This document shows, piece after piece, positions 23,736-36,592 of a DNA stretch of 64,000 nucleotides. A program made the translations under genes and the position numbers. Origin of the DNA: Avena insularis (lineage: Eukaryota > Streptophyta > Magnoliopsida > Poales > Poaceae). How positions within the stretch are numbered: the stretch's first letter is position 1; each line of letters begins with the position of its first letter. The stretch spans positions 158,240,731-158,304,730 of the forward strand of contig CM042693.1 of NCBI GenBank assembly GCA_023614405.1, given 5' to 3'. Below the pieces are notes generated by a model. The model worked only from the letters and a program-made list of their open reading frames with translations, was not told the DNA's origin and made no database searches.

Positions 23736-24654
23736 TGTCAACACCCGGGTTTTTAATCCCAGATGCATGTTATGCCATACATCACAATCCCAGGATTACC
23801 ATTTTTGCGAGACATAACAGATTTGGATCACAGTACATCATCCATTACAAACCATACATAAGGTCTTACACAAATAAGGATCTCATGATCCAGTTCTTAA
23901 TACAACTCAAGCAGTGGAATAACGTAAAGATAACGATAGCGTATGCGAAGCTCAATCTTTAGGGTCACAGGCAATGCTAACGATGGGAGATGATCCTAGT
24001 TGTCGTAACCTTCCGGCGGACCATCATCCTGATACTCCTCTTCATAGTCTGGCCACGGGAATAGCCAGGGACAAAGCCATGAGTACTCTTTAAGTACTCG
24101 CAAACTAATACTAACAAGTTAAGGGGGGTTGTAGTAGGATACTAAGCTCTAGGGTTGTTTTGCAAACAGCCAAATTTACCTCTACTATGTTCAGAAGCAA
24201 AGAAAACTAGTTGAAAGTTTTATAACACCTAAGTGGGAACTTGAATTTCATATCACAACTCTGTTGTGATCAAGTCAAGGTCATAAATCATTTCATAAGT
24301 CATTTTGAAAACATATGATGATAGAACAGTATGGCCACTCCAACTTTCCATAACCGCGGACGCAGCTATTCGAATAGTTTGACACTCTGTAGAGATTGCA
24401 CACTTTCACCACAACATTTGATACATCCATCAGGAGCAAATCCTGAAATCACCATACTCAGTAGGCGAATAATCAATCCTAACCTTTCAATTACACGCCC
24501 TAGTATAGGCACCTCTCCTGTGAGTTTGGCCTCCAACCATGACCAACTGTCATCTTGGGTATTGCACAGGTGGACAATCTTCACAAGGTAGCCTCAGCTC
24601 AGACCTTGGCCGCAAGGGAACCCATACTAAGGTATATGAATTTCCGGTCAAGCC
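23736..24654 (-). repeat. Chromovirus 3' LTR, distal 919 bp
   Basis: On the plus strand this begins TGTCAACACCCG, the complement of the LTR end. It matches 58432-59353 closely. It is separated from the rest of the same LTR (36593-39703) by the LARD. Its last five bases, AAGCC (24650-24654), are the left target duplication of the LARD. Confidence 0.92.
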
Positions 24655-27600
24655 TGTAGCATCCCAATTGTCTAACAATTGCAATGCTACTAGCCTAGTC
24701 TATATAATGCTACCTTCCTACTTATAGTTGTTGCATCATAATTATATCATGCTCATGTCATCATGCCACCTTGCATTTGAGCATCATATAAAACCCTTTT
24801 GTTTTGGTTCTTCTCTCATACGCATTGTAAATTGTATTTGCCTCTTGATATTGTATTTGGTTCTTGATATATTGTTTAATGCCCAAGTTGAGTTGGGGGC
24901 ATATCTTTTATTCAACTCCATCACCTTTCTCTGTCACCACCTTATAATTCCACCATCCAACTAAATATGAGCTTTGCACTTTATTGGATTTTACCTCTAG
25001 CTCATATGGGTTGGGATGGATCCAATTCTATTTTCCACATGCTCTCATCTTAGCATCATGTTGTTTTCACATTATTGATATGTGGAGCCACCTTTGCATG
25101 CATTATGAGTAGTGCTCCTTTTCCTAGCTTCCATATGGATTATTATGGATTTATGCTCATGTTGGAATATTTTTGGGACTATTAAGCATCTAGTGGAATA
25201 CACACACTAGCAAGTCCCAATTATAATCAAATATGATCATCTCCATCTACTCCACTTGGAACTTTCTTTTAAATTCTTTTGCTTGGCTTTATTCCACTTT
25301 TGGGAATGCATAAGAATAATGCCATGCAAATATTATTGTTTTCACAAGAACAAGCATGGCATTAATTATTCTGCATGGGCCATGCAAGAACCACATTCTA
25401 GTCTTTTGGATTTTATTTGGTTCTTTTCTTGAGTGGATCATCTATCATCTCACCCTCTCCCTTCATCCTCTCACCTAAACCCTAGTTCCTCTCTAACCTA
25501 ACCCTAAGCCGAGCCTCCCTAGCTCTCACCCTCTCTCTCGGCCTCTCTCTTCTCTCTACCTAGCTGGCCCCACCTGGTTCCTCACCCCTGCCCTAGCTAC
25601 CCTCTACACAAGCCCTAACCCGAGCCATACCTCCCTCACTCCCAACCCTAGCTCTAACCCAAGCCTACCCCTCTCTCTCTCTAGCCCTCTCTCTGCCATG
25701 AGGACCCCCAGCCCGAGCCTCCCCACCAACCGGCCGCCCCCACCTGGCAGCCCCATCACCACCTGCCCCTGCCTGGCCGAGCCAGCCCATGCACGTGAGG
25801 AGAGGAAGGAGAAAAAGGTGGCCGAGCCACCTTTAACCCTACCCACTTCCCCCACGGCACCCCTCTTCCTCTCTGCTTTACCCACCCCCCCTCTCTCTCG
25901 CCTGCTGCCTCCCCCAGATCTACCCAGGGCGCCTGCCGCTCTCCCCTCTCTTCTCCATCGCCCCCACCTACCCCAACGCCGGCCACCGTCGGTCTCCACC
26001 GATCCCCCTCTTCCAGCCGGTGGCGTGTCGGTCTCTGGTGTCGAGTAAGACCGCACAGTACCCCTGCTTCACCTGGACCGTGCCGTCGAGCAGGAGAAGG
26101 GCTGGAACCGCCAGAACCATCGCCGCCGACGCGAAACCCTAACCTCGCCGTCCGTCTGCGTCGTCGCTGATCGACCGCTCCCCGCTCCGATCCGTCTCCA
26201 CCGACCAACCCTCGGTGAGCGTACGAAGCTCCCAGACATCCTCTTAGCCGCCTTTGCTTCCCGTAGACGCCGGACGTTCCGTCGAACGCCCTCGGTGCAC
26301 CGACGAGCGCGTGCGCCTGCTCGTTGCTGCATCGCAGAAGGACACCTAGCCGTGCCACGCTCACCCTGCATCAACCCCCGCATAGCCCAGTGGTCACCGC
26401 CCCTGCGTGCAAGCCCTGTGTCGCGATCGAATCCCCAGGCCGCTGGCCGCTGTCGGCTTTCAGAAGAGAGGAAGAGAAACAGTACCGCGGCGCCTTTTTG
26501 CAGATAGCCCCCTAGCTTTTTATCTGCCCAACCCGCACGCCTCGCTAGCCCCACCTGTCAGCTGCCTGGCCTTCTTGCAGTTAAGCCCCCCAGATCTTTG
26601 GGCCCTCAACCCGCACTCCATCTCGGTCCCACCCGCCAGCCTCTGTAAGTGCGTTCTCTGTCACGTGGGCCGCAGCCGGTTGGCCCCACCTCGCAGTCGC
26701 ACGAGCTAGGCATAGCCCCGGTGTGAAAAGTTTCTGCGCGCGAGTCCCAGTCAGCAGATGGCCCACCCGACAGTGACTCTGGCTAGGTCCGGGCTGGGTA
26801 ACAAAAGTCTGTCTGTTTTCTGATTTAATTTCAAACTTTTTCAAATTAATTTAAATTCAAAATTAAATCTGTTTTCAAATATTTTTCCAAATAATACAAA
26901 TAATATATGTTTTCAAATCAGAAAAATATGAGGAATTCAAATATGCCCTTCAAAATATATTTTGAGCATTTAAAATTTCGAGTTGATTAAAATTACAATA
27001 AAATGCCCTTTTGCCTTAATTAATTAATAACTTTTGTTTTACAACTCCAAATTTGACAAATGATATGTCTAAAATGATTAGCTCGACGAGACCTTTCTGT
27101 TTATGCATTCCATGTTCTGAATTGCAGCATGCATCATATAAATATAATGTATATAGCAACTTAATTGAGGTTAAAATGTGTTTAAAACCCAATAAAATGT
27201 TTATTTCTTGTATTCCACACCTCACCCATGCCATGCTACATTATTGCCATGCAAATTGTGCATCATTCATCATGGCATGATTGTTTGCTTGTCGCATTTT
27301 AATTCATATGCTTGTGCACTTTATTTATGTTGGCCCTTGTTTGTTTGGTTCTTCTTCGAATAGACGCTGAGCAGGGGATATATCAAGATACCCAGGAGCA
27401 CTACCCAGATCCTTCTCTCGCTTCAACTGAGCTGCCAGGCAAGCACTACCACATGCTTGCATACATATAGCACCTAATTGCCTCTATCTTATTCTTGCAT
27501 CATTGAGTCGCGATTGCATTAAACTGAATCCCAAGTAGTGCATAGCCTTTACTTTTAAACCCCACCGAAGCTTGTTCCTCCATCCCATGAGCCATTACTA

Positions 27601-29115
27601 CAGGAGTTGTTTGAGCCATGCGAGTCGTAGAACAGCATGTGTAGGGTATGTGAGTGCCTGATGGATAATGAGGTACCTAAACAACTTAACCTGAGTAGTA
27701 TGGGATAACTAATGAAAGTGGCATCGGTGAGCAATATCTTCTATTTGGTTTTTCATGCTCACTTGTGTCCGTGGGACCCGAGTACTTGATTCCTGTTCCT
27801 TGAATATTCGCTATCCACATCCGGAGGCTTATGAACCCCCAGGCGAGCTTGATTCATTCTTATTTCTTGGGGCCACAAACTAGTTTGAGGTTTTATTTAC
27901 TATCCTGTACTTATGCCATGATTTCTTTATTTAAATTGTGCGAGTCTTGCACCTGTCTTATTTAGAAGTGACCGTTTTTTCTTGTGTCGACAAGCCCGGT
28001 CACACTTCGGGTTCCCGATCGTTACAGCCACATTAAACCTTGAGTCCGTCTCAGACCACAGTCGCGGGTAGCTTAATGGGGTGGCCCCTGAAATATTTCT
28101 GAATCTGTGATCGCTTTGTCGTGACGCCTCGTTGGTTTTGATTTGGTTTTCCGAGGTTGATCGAGTGTGTGTTGCTATTTGTGCACCTCAGGTAAAACTT
28201 CTGAAAGCCGTGTCCATGTTATGGACGACTTGGAGCACAGTTTCTCGATCATAGACAAGTATAACTAAAGTACCGCTTTAATTTGACTAAGTATCGACTA
28301 GTAAATAGTGCAACTCTCATGGAGCGGATAATAAAACTGCCAGCGGATGGGGGTTGTTCGTCCGCTTCCTCGTCGATGGCGAGGAGGAGGATGGATCTGT
28401 TAATATTACCGTTATAATGTTGTTATTAATTCACGGACATCCGTCTATCTTTGGTTAGGCGGATGGTTAGCGTAGTATCTATAGAATTGTTAGGGTTTAT
28501 CTTTTGCTGCAATTCGTCACCCAGGTTGTGTCCCCTTTAGAGGCATAAAGACTTCTGAGTACCCTAGGGTCTCACCACGATAAATTGTTTGATTCAGATG
28601 CAGTGGCTCATAAGATGGATCTTTGGGTGGAGGAGACAGACGATGGCAAGCGATCATTTGGTGTAGAGATTCCGAGGCAGGATCCGTGAGATCTGTGGGC
28701 GGGATGTGTTTATTTATGGGGCATCTTATGCCGATTTGCTTCTTATCCGTACTCGGATCTTGTTTTCCGCTTCCGCTTGATACTCTGATGTTTGATGTAT
28801 GAGGAGATATCCCAAACTATTATATCTATCTAGGATATTTGGATCTTGCCGTATGGCGTTGCAATATTTCCTTTCTTTTTAGATGGAATGACTCTGAGAA
28901 CCATTGTATGGTGGCTTGCATACATACTCATTTGTGTATGTAGTTGATCCCTTCGCCTGCCGATTACGCCGCCCGTTCTTGTCCCGATGTTCGGAAATGG
29001 TTAGGACGGCCGAAAGGTCTACCTGTGAGTGGTATTTGGGCCCCACCGTACTATTTTAACCATTTCTGCTCATCCAGGCTTGTAACTAGGAGCTTAATTC
29101 AACGAGGTAGTTACA
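24655..29115 (+). repeat. 5' LTR of LARD, 4461 bp
   Basis: TGTAGCATCCCAATTGTC to GGTAGTTACA. Layout: an A/T-rich first kilobase, a C-rich segment (about 25440-26760) whose open frames are compositional, an A/T-rich stretch, then a conserved last part shared with the 1212 element. Compared with the 3' LTR it has many 1-4-base differences between about 27700 and 28700. Confidence 0.92.
26383..26433 (+). other. tRNA-like A and B boxes in LARD 5' LTR
   Basis: TAGCCCAGTGG (26383-26393) fits an RNA polymerase III A box. GATCGAATC (26425-26433) fits the B-box core GWTCRANNC. The spacing of about 31 bases between boxes suits an internal Pol III promoter or a tRNA-derived SINE head. The same pair occurs in the 3' LTR but is not evident in the related LTR at 1212-7439. 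Confidence 0.4.
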
Positions 29116-29117
29116 AT

Positions 29118-29129
29118 TGGTATCAGAGC
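29118..29129 (+). other. LARD primer binding site (tRNA-Met type)
   Basis: TGGTATCAGAGC two bases after the 5' LTR, identical to that of the 1212 element. Confidence 0.92.
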
Positions 29130-32087
29130 CATCCCGCCCTTCAGGGTCTCAGCCAAATGGTCGTTGTCAGTCTAGCAAATATTTTTGGTAGCTATGTACA
29201 CTAGGGAAAAACAAAACGCGAGAGTAGGACTGCTTCCACTTTTCTTCTTACCCACCCACCCACCATTTTCTGGTAAGGAAGTGTAACATTTTCAATCCTC
29301 TTCTTAAAATTCAAACTAGGATTCATGCGTTCTGGGATTCCGTAGTACCATAGAAAGTGTGTGTGTGTAATTCCTTGTCTATCTGTTGCATCCAATTTGT
29401 TATCACAATCTGCCTTTTGGTTATCAACTGTTGGTACATTCCATACTGACAGGCTTTTGAAAATCGGCGCGATCTATCTGACTCCTTGTTAACCGGTGCC
29501 ATCTTCTTAAGGGTGTCCTTCCTTCTAGCAACCCCACATTCTGTGAAACCATTAGTTGCTAATCTCTACCTGATAAGTGATTTTGCGCATCTATTGGTAT
29601 TTTAATGCCGAAAAATGCGGAAAATTTTTCTTTCATACATTTGTGCTTCCACACTCCTTTTCAGTCGTGTGTGAAACATTATCTATCTCCCTTTTATCAG
29701 CATGTCCATGCTAACTCATTCTTTTGTCACCGGCGCTTAACCCTGGAGTTTCTTTTCATCTCCAATTCTCTTGGGCTAATTACATAACATGTGTCGATCT
29801 GATGCTGGTGCTTGTAATTTGGTTCTCGGCATAGCTATATGACACTTATCATGAGTGGAATATGGAAAATGCAATCACTCTATCCTCTAAATGGTGACGG
29901 TTATCTCCTGTGATTTTGAGTACACCGTGATCATATCTATGCATAGTCAACCATCTTTGGCAATCCGGAGTTTCTCAAGGCACTACGGCGGTCTATCATC
30001 TGTCCATCATGCTGCACATCTTTTGAACCCCATATCTGCACAATTCTCCTGGATACGAGGGAATTGCATCTTTTCGCTTCTGATAGCTTTGCTTAAGGTA
30101 TGATCTATCATCTTTTCTTTATCCAAGATCTCTTTATCTCTGTAACCGGTGATCCGATCGACAATGTGAACCAGGTGACATCTCTTTTTCTTCCGAAGGA
30201 CCAGATAATCTATTCTTCCAGTGCATCTTCTTCAACACGAACCCGTGCTCGTAACGTTGATCTTTCAAAGAGCGTTGAGCTCAGAAAGTGTTTCGAGCAT
30301 TTGTTCGTTTCTTCCGCCTCTTGAACTTGATATTCTGGGAATATCCTGTTAATCCATGGTGGTATATGTGGATAATATGCTTGCCTATTCGATATCAAGG
30401 GAAGGACATGGAAGATCATCTATGTCTCTTTCTCTCAAGCTTCGAGGACACTGCCTGTGTGCAAAGTCTCAAAGTGAGAATTCTGGCTTCTTGAAGTCAC
30501 CTATCTCGACCACGTCCTTCTGCTAAATACATTGCTTCAATTCTGGAATTGGCAATCCATTGTTAATTCCATCATCCATCTTCAATCAAACCTAGAGTTT
30601 TTTTCCTTGTTGGCGAGTTATCATCGTCGTTCCGCCGTAGTTTTTCTCAACACTGCTAAATCTTTCTCAATCATTTCAAGAAGAACATGGAGTTCTTTTC
30701 ACCTATATCTCGTTAAGTAATCTCTTGAAACCCTCTCGTTCTATCATCTATGCTCAATCCACCGGAGGCCATGAAGATTTTTCAGATCTTTTGTGTTCCT
30801 TCTGTTCCAGTTGGTGCTATCTTTTCTGTAGCTGTTGAATCTTGCAGTTGTTCTCCGTAATCTTCCTTCATATCTTTCCGGTGGCTTGGTACTTCAGACA
30901 TGACGACAACATCATCATCTTTATCTATCTATGAATCCGGCGAATCGTTTGCATCTATCCTTGTTTTCTAACGGAGTTCCATGAGCTCTTCTTGTCAATA
31001 CCTTCAGTCTGTTTCGGTAGTTGGGTTGCATGGTTTTCTTATTCATGTGCGGAGTAATGCTTTGAGTGCGGGATGGAGTAGCTACCATACCACTACTCTT
31101 ATCATTCGCTCTGGTACATTGAATTGGTGAATTAATGTGATTTAACTCACTCCACGGAAGTTAGAAGTGGCCTTTATCCCTCGATGCTTTTACTTCCGTC
31201 TTTGTTTTTCCGGAGTGCTCTCTCGAAGAAAGTAATCAATAATATCTTGTTGGTGATCTCGTCTTTTCCTACACGGAGCAAAACCTTCAATTATCTGGTG
31301 GAAACAAACGCAAACTCTTTTCTATCCTCGTCTTTCTACCGATGCTCCACATCCCCAAACAAGATGGAAGGAAACTATCTCTCTCTTTGTTTCATCATTT
31401 CTTTTTCGGTGGTAAAGCCAATTATGGTTGATGCCATCAGCCGCAAATCTATTGCATTAGCCTCAAGGTTAAAGAAAGCAATAAGTATCTCTACAATAAA
31501 CTCCAGATCCTCCATATTCTCTGCTTCTCGGGATTCCACCATGATCTAGCTTCACATCCGTCTCTGGAAGTTATATCCGCGCACGTCAATTGCGTGATCC
31601 TTCGGTTCTTACCGGCGCAACAAGAATCTAATCCGACGATGTCTAACTAAATCTTTGTTGATATCAAGGGACTCTATTGTTTGAAGGCAATATTGTTTCC
31701 GTAAGATACGATGCTTTTGTCATAGTGGTTCAAAACCTATCCAATCTAGCTCTTTTTCTTCCGACGAGACAAAGATTTCATCCTCTCTCGTATCAGTAAA
31801 TCTTTAATCTTAATGATGTGTCTTTCTTTATCCATGATACATCATCTTTTTCTTTCACAAGTGATTTAGTCTTTTATCATGTTTCTTGAGAAAACCGAAG
31901 CTATGTCCATCCTATCTTTCTTGTCTCACGACAATCCTTCAACTCTTCTAACCCGTTGTTTATCAAGCAAAACGCAAGACTCGCAACAAGTCTAGCAGGT
32001 TATTCCGATGTTCATCAACTTGGGAACGTGAGGGTCCCCTTCGTTCCGAACAACCGCCTCTCCTTGTGTTGTTTTCCTTTTCCTAGG

Positions 32088-32124
32088 AATCTCGGGGCGA
32101 GATTCTTGTTTAGTGGGGGAGAGT
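32088..32124 (+). promoter_or_regulatory. Dyad plus polypurine tract of LARD
   Basis: AATCTCGGGGCGAGATT (32088-32104) is an inverted repeat, 7 bp per arm. It is followed by TAGTGGGGGAGAGT immediately before the 3' LTR; the purine tract primes plus-strand DNA synthesis. The same arrangement is found in the chromovirus at 39704-39740. Confidence 0.75.
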
Positions 32125-35100
32125 TGTAGCATCCCAATTGTCTAATAATTGCAATGCTACTAGCCTAGTCTATATAATGCTACCTTCCTACTTATAGTTG
32201 TTGCATCATAATTATATCATGCTCATGTCATCATGCCACCTTGCATTTGAGCATCATATAAAACCCTTTTGTTTTGGTTCTTCTCTCATACGCATTGTAA
32301 ATTGTATTTGCCTCTTGATATTGTATTTGGTTCTTGATATATTGTTTAATGCCCAAGTTGAGTTGGGGGCATATCTTTTATTCAACTCCATCACCTTTCT
32401 CTGTCACCACCTTATAATTCCACCATCCAACTAAATATGAGCTTTGCACTTTATTGGATTTTACCTCTAGCTCATATGGGTTGGGATGGATCCAATTCTA
32501 TTTTCCACATGCTCTCATCTTAGCATCATGTTGTTTTCACATTATTGATATCTGGATCCACCTTTGCATACATTATGAGTAGTGCTCCTTTTCCTAGCTT
32601 CCATATGGATTATTATGGATTTATGCTCATGTTGGAATATTTTTGGGACTATTAAGCATCTAGTGGAATACACACACTAGCAAGTCCCAATTATAATCAA
32701 ATATGATCATCTCCATCTACTCCACTTGGAACTTTCTTTTAAATTCTTTTCCTTGGCTTTATTCCACTTTTGGGAATGCATAAGAATAATGCCATGCAAA
32801 TATTATTGTTTTCACAAGAACAAGCATGGCATTAATTATTCTGCATGGGCCATGCAAGAACCACATTCTAGTCTTTTGGATTTTATTTGGTTCTTTTCTT
32901 GAGTGGATCATCTATCATCTCACCCTCTCCCTTCATCCTCTCACCTAAACCCTAGTTCCTCTCTAACCTAACCCTAAGCCGAGCCTCCCTAGCTCTCACC
33001 CTCTCTCTCGGCCTCTCTCTTCTCTCTACCTAGCTGGCCCCACCTGGTTCCTCACCCCTGCCCTAGCTACCCTCTACCCAAGCCCTAACCCGAGCCATAC
33101 CTCCCTCACTCCCAACCCTAGCTCCAACCCTAGCTACACCCGAGCCTACCCCTCTCTCTCTCTAGCCCTCTCTCTGCCATGAGGACCCCCAGCCCGAGCC
33201 TCCCCACCAACCGGCCGCCCCCACCTGGCAGCCCCATCACCACCTGCCCCTGCCTGGCCGAGCCAGCCCATGCACGTGAGGAGAGGAAGGAGAAAAAGGT
33301 GGCCGAGCCACCTTTAACCCTACCCACTTCCCCCACGGCACCCCTCTTCCTCTCTGCTTTACCCACCCCCCCTCTCTCCTTTCTTGCCTCCCCAGATCTA
33401 CCAGGCGCTGCCTCTCCCCTCTCTTCTCCATCGCCCCCACCTACCCCAACACCGGCCGCCGTCGATCTCCACCGATCCCCCTCTTCCAGCCGGTGGCGTG
33501 TCGGTCTCTGGTGTCGAGGAAGATCGCACGGTACCCCTGCTTCACCTGGACCACGCCGTCGAGGAGGAGAAGGGCTGGAACCGCCAGAACCATCACCGCC
33601 GACGCGAAACCCTAACCTCGCCGTCCGTCTGCGTCGCTGATCGTGGCTCCCGCTCGATCCGTCTCCACCGACCAACCCTCGGTGGCGTCTAAGCTCCGGA
33701 CATCCTCTTAGCCACCTTTGCTTCCCGTAGAGGCCGGACGTTCCGTCGAACGCCCTCGGTGCGCCGACGAGCGTGTGCGCCTGCTCGTTGCTGCATCGCA
33801 GAAGGACACCTAGCCGTGCCTCGCTCACCCTGCATCGACCCCCGCATAGCCCAGTGGTCACCGCCCCTGCGTGCAAGCCCAGGTCGCGGGATCAAATCCC
33901 CCGTGCCGTCTTGTTGTCGGCTTCGTCGAAGAGAAGAGAGAAATAATCTGCATGGCGCCTTTTGCAGATAGCCCCTAGCTTTTTATCCGCCCAACCCGAC
34001 GCCTCGCTAGCCCCACCTGTCACCGCAGCCTTCTTGCATTAAGCCCCCGGATCTTTGGGCCCTCAACCGCACTCCATCTCGGTCCCACCCGCCAGCCTGT
34101 GGTGCGTTCTACATCCGTGGGCAGTAGGTTGGCCCCCACCTCATGATCGCCTGAGCTAGGCATAGCCGGTGTGAAAAAAGTTTACTGTCAGCGAGATGGC
34201 CCACCCGACAGTGACTCTGGCTAGGTCCAGGCTGGGTAACAAAAGTCTGTCTGTTTTCTGATTTAATTTCAAACTTTTTCAAATTAATTTAAATTCAAAA
34301 TTAAATCTGTTTTCAAATAACTTTTCAAATATTTTTCCAAATAATACAAATAATATATGTTTTCAAATCAGAAAAATATGAGGAATTCAAATATGCCCTT
34401 AAAAATATATTTTGAACATTTAAAATTTCGAGTTGATTAAAATTACAATAAAATGCCCTTTTGCCTTAATTAATTAATAACTTTTGTTTTACAACTCCAA
34501 ATTTGACAAATGATATGTCTAAAATGATTAGCTCGATGAGGCCTTTCTGTTTATGCATTCCATGTTCTGAATTGCAGCATGCATCATATAAATATAATGT
34601 ATACAGCAACTTAATTGAGGTTAAAATGTGTTTAAAACCCAATAAAATGTTTATTTCTTGTATTCCACACCTCACCCATGCCATGCTACATTATTGCCAT
34701 GCAAATTGTGCATCATTCATCATGGCATGATTGTTTGCTTGTCGCATTTTAATTCATATGCTTGTGCACTTTATTTATGTTGGCCCTTGTTTGTTTGGTT
34801 CTTCTTCGAATAGACGCTGAGCAGGGGATATATCAAGATACCCAGGAGCACTACCCAGATCCTTCTCTCGCTTCAACTGAGCTGCCAGGCAAGCACTACC
34901 ACATGCTTGCATACATATAGCACCTAATTGCCTCTATCTTATTCTTGCATCATTGAGTCGCGATTGCATTAAACTGAATCCCAAGTATTGCATAGCCTTT
35001 ACTTTTAAACCCCACCGAAGCTTGTTCCTCCATCCCATGAGCCATTACTACAGGAGTTGTTTGAGCCATGCGAGTCGTAGAACAACATGTGTAGGGTATG

Positions 35101-36592
35101 TGAGTGCCTGATGGATAATGAGGTACCTAAACAACTTAACCTGAGTAGTATGGGATAACTAATGAAAGTGGCATCGGTGAGCAATATCTTCTATTTGGTT
35201 TTTCATGCTCACTTGTGTCCCGTAGGACCCCGAGTACTTGATTCCTGTTCCTTGAATATTCGCGCTATCCACATCCGGGAGGCTTATGAACCCCCCTGAG
35301 CCAGAGCTTGATTCATTCTTATTTCTTGGGGCCACAAACTAGTTTGAGGTTTTATTTACTATCCTGTACTTATGCCATGCTTCTTGCTTTATTTAAATTG
35401 TGCGAGTCTTCTTTTGTCTTGTTAGGGCGTGACCGTTTTATTTATGTCGACAAGCCCGGTCACACTTTTGGGTTCCCGATCGTTTACAGCCACCTAAACC
35501 TTGAGTCCGTCTCGTAGCGGCCACCGTTGCCGTGAGCTTAATGGGGTGGCCCTGAAATATTTCTGAATCTGTGATCGCTTTGTCGTGGCCGCCTCGTTGG
35601 TTTTGATTTGGTTTTTCGAGGTTGATCGAGTGTGTGTTGCTATTTGTACACCCTGAGGTAAAAATTTCTGAAAGCCGTGTCCGCGGTTATGGACGACTTG
35701 GAGCACAGTTTCTCGATCATAGAAAAGTATAACTAAAGTACCGCTTTAATTTGACTAAGTATCTGACTAGTAAATAGTGCAACTCTCATGGAACGGATAA
35801 TAAAACTGCCAACGGATGGGGGGGTTGTTCGTCCGCTTCCTCGTCGGTAAGCGAGGAGGAGGATGGATCTGTTAATATTACCGTTATAACTGTTGTTATT
35901 AATTCACGGACATCCGTCTATCTCTGGTTAGGCGGATGGTTAGCGAGTATCTATAGAATTGTTAGGGTTTATCTTTTGCTGCAATTGCGTCACCCCAGGT
36001 TGTGTCCCCTTTAGAGGCATAAAGACTTGCTGAGTACCCCTAGGGTCTCACACGATAAATTGTTTGATTCAGATGCGAGTAAGCTCGCAAGATGGATCTT
36101 TGGGTGGAGGAGACAGACGATGCGGCACGCGATCATTTGGTGTAGAGATTAGGAGCGGGATCCGTGAGATCTGTGGGCGGGATGTGTTTATTTATGGGGC
36201 ATCTTATGCCGATTTGCTTCTTATCCGTACTCGGATCTTGTTTTCCGCTTCCGCTTGATACTCTGATGTTTGATGTATGAGGAGATATCCCAAACTATTA
36301 TATCTATCTAGGATATTTGGATCTTGCCGTATGGCGTTGCAATATTTCCTTTCTTTTTAGATGGAATGACTCTGAGAACCATTGTATGGTGGCTTGCATA
36401 CATACTCATTTGTGTATGTAGTTGATCCCTTCGCCTGCCGATTACGCCGCCCGTTCTTGTCCCGATGTTCGGAAATGGTTAGGACGGCCGAAAGGTCTAC
36501 CTGTGAGTGGCATTTGGGCCCCACGTACTATTTTAACCATTTCCGCTCATCCAGGCTTGTAACTAGGAGCGTAATTCACCGAGGTAGTTACA
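32125..36592 (+). repeat. 3' LTR of LARD, 4468 bp
   Basis: TGTAGCATCCCAATTGTC to GGTAGTTACA, followed by target duplication AAGCC. The first 1.2 kb is almost identical to the 5' LTR. Differences cluster in the C-rich middle and in the 35200-36200 stretch. Confidence 0.92.
33847..33898 (+). other. tRNA-like A and B boxes in LARD 3' LTR
   Basis: TAGCCCAGTGG (33847-33857) and GATCAAATC (33890-33898), embedded in GGTCGCGGGATCAAATCCC. This copy looks more tRNA-like than the 5' LTR copy, where the same segment has small changes. Confidence 0.4.

Larger units (their letters stand above)
29116..32124 (+). other. Non-coding interior of LARD
   Basis: The first ~590 bp are the same leader as bases 7440-8030 of the gag-encoding element, for example TCAGGGTCTC, GTCTAGCAAATATTTT and ACCCACCCACCCACC. 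From about 29700 the sequences part. The remaining 2.4 kb has short open frames only, with no zinc knuckle, protease, YVDD box or integrase triad on either strand. The 3' end carries a short dyad and the polypurine tract. Confidence 0.85.
24655..36592 (+). mobile_element. LARD-type non-coding LTR element, 11.9 kb
   Basis: Two nearly identical LTRs of 4461 and 4468 bp enclose 3009 bp with no gag or pol. A primer site (29118-29129) and polypurine tract (about 32111-32124) are in the correct places. The target duplication AAGCC is intact (24650-24654 and 36593-36597). Long LTRs with a non-coding interior define Large Retrotransposon Derivatives, described from barley and relatives. It must be copied and integrated by proteins from another element. 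LTR and leader match the gag-encoding element at 1212-9442. Confidence 0.92.

Noticed and set aside
25478..25512. Telomere-like ACCCTAA / AACCCTAG stretches
   Set aside because: Only a few imperfect copies, present in C-rich LTR sequence at several sites; not a telomeric array.
25604..26554. Long Pro/Arg/Gly-rich open frames in the LARD LTRs (also 33130-33890)
   Set aside because: They are in the C-rich LTR segment, occur on both strands and in several phases, and differ between the two LTRs by frame-breaking indels.
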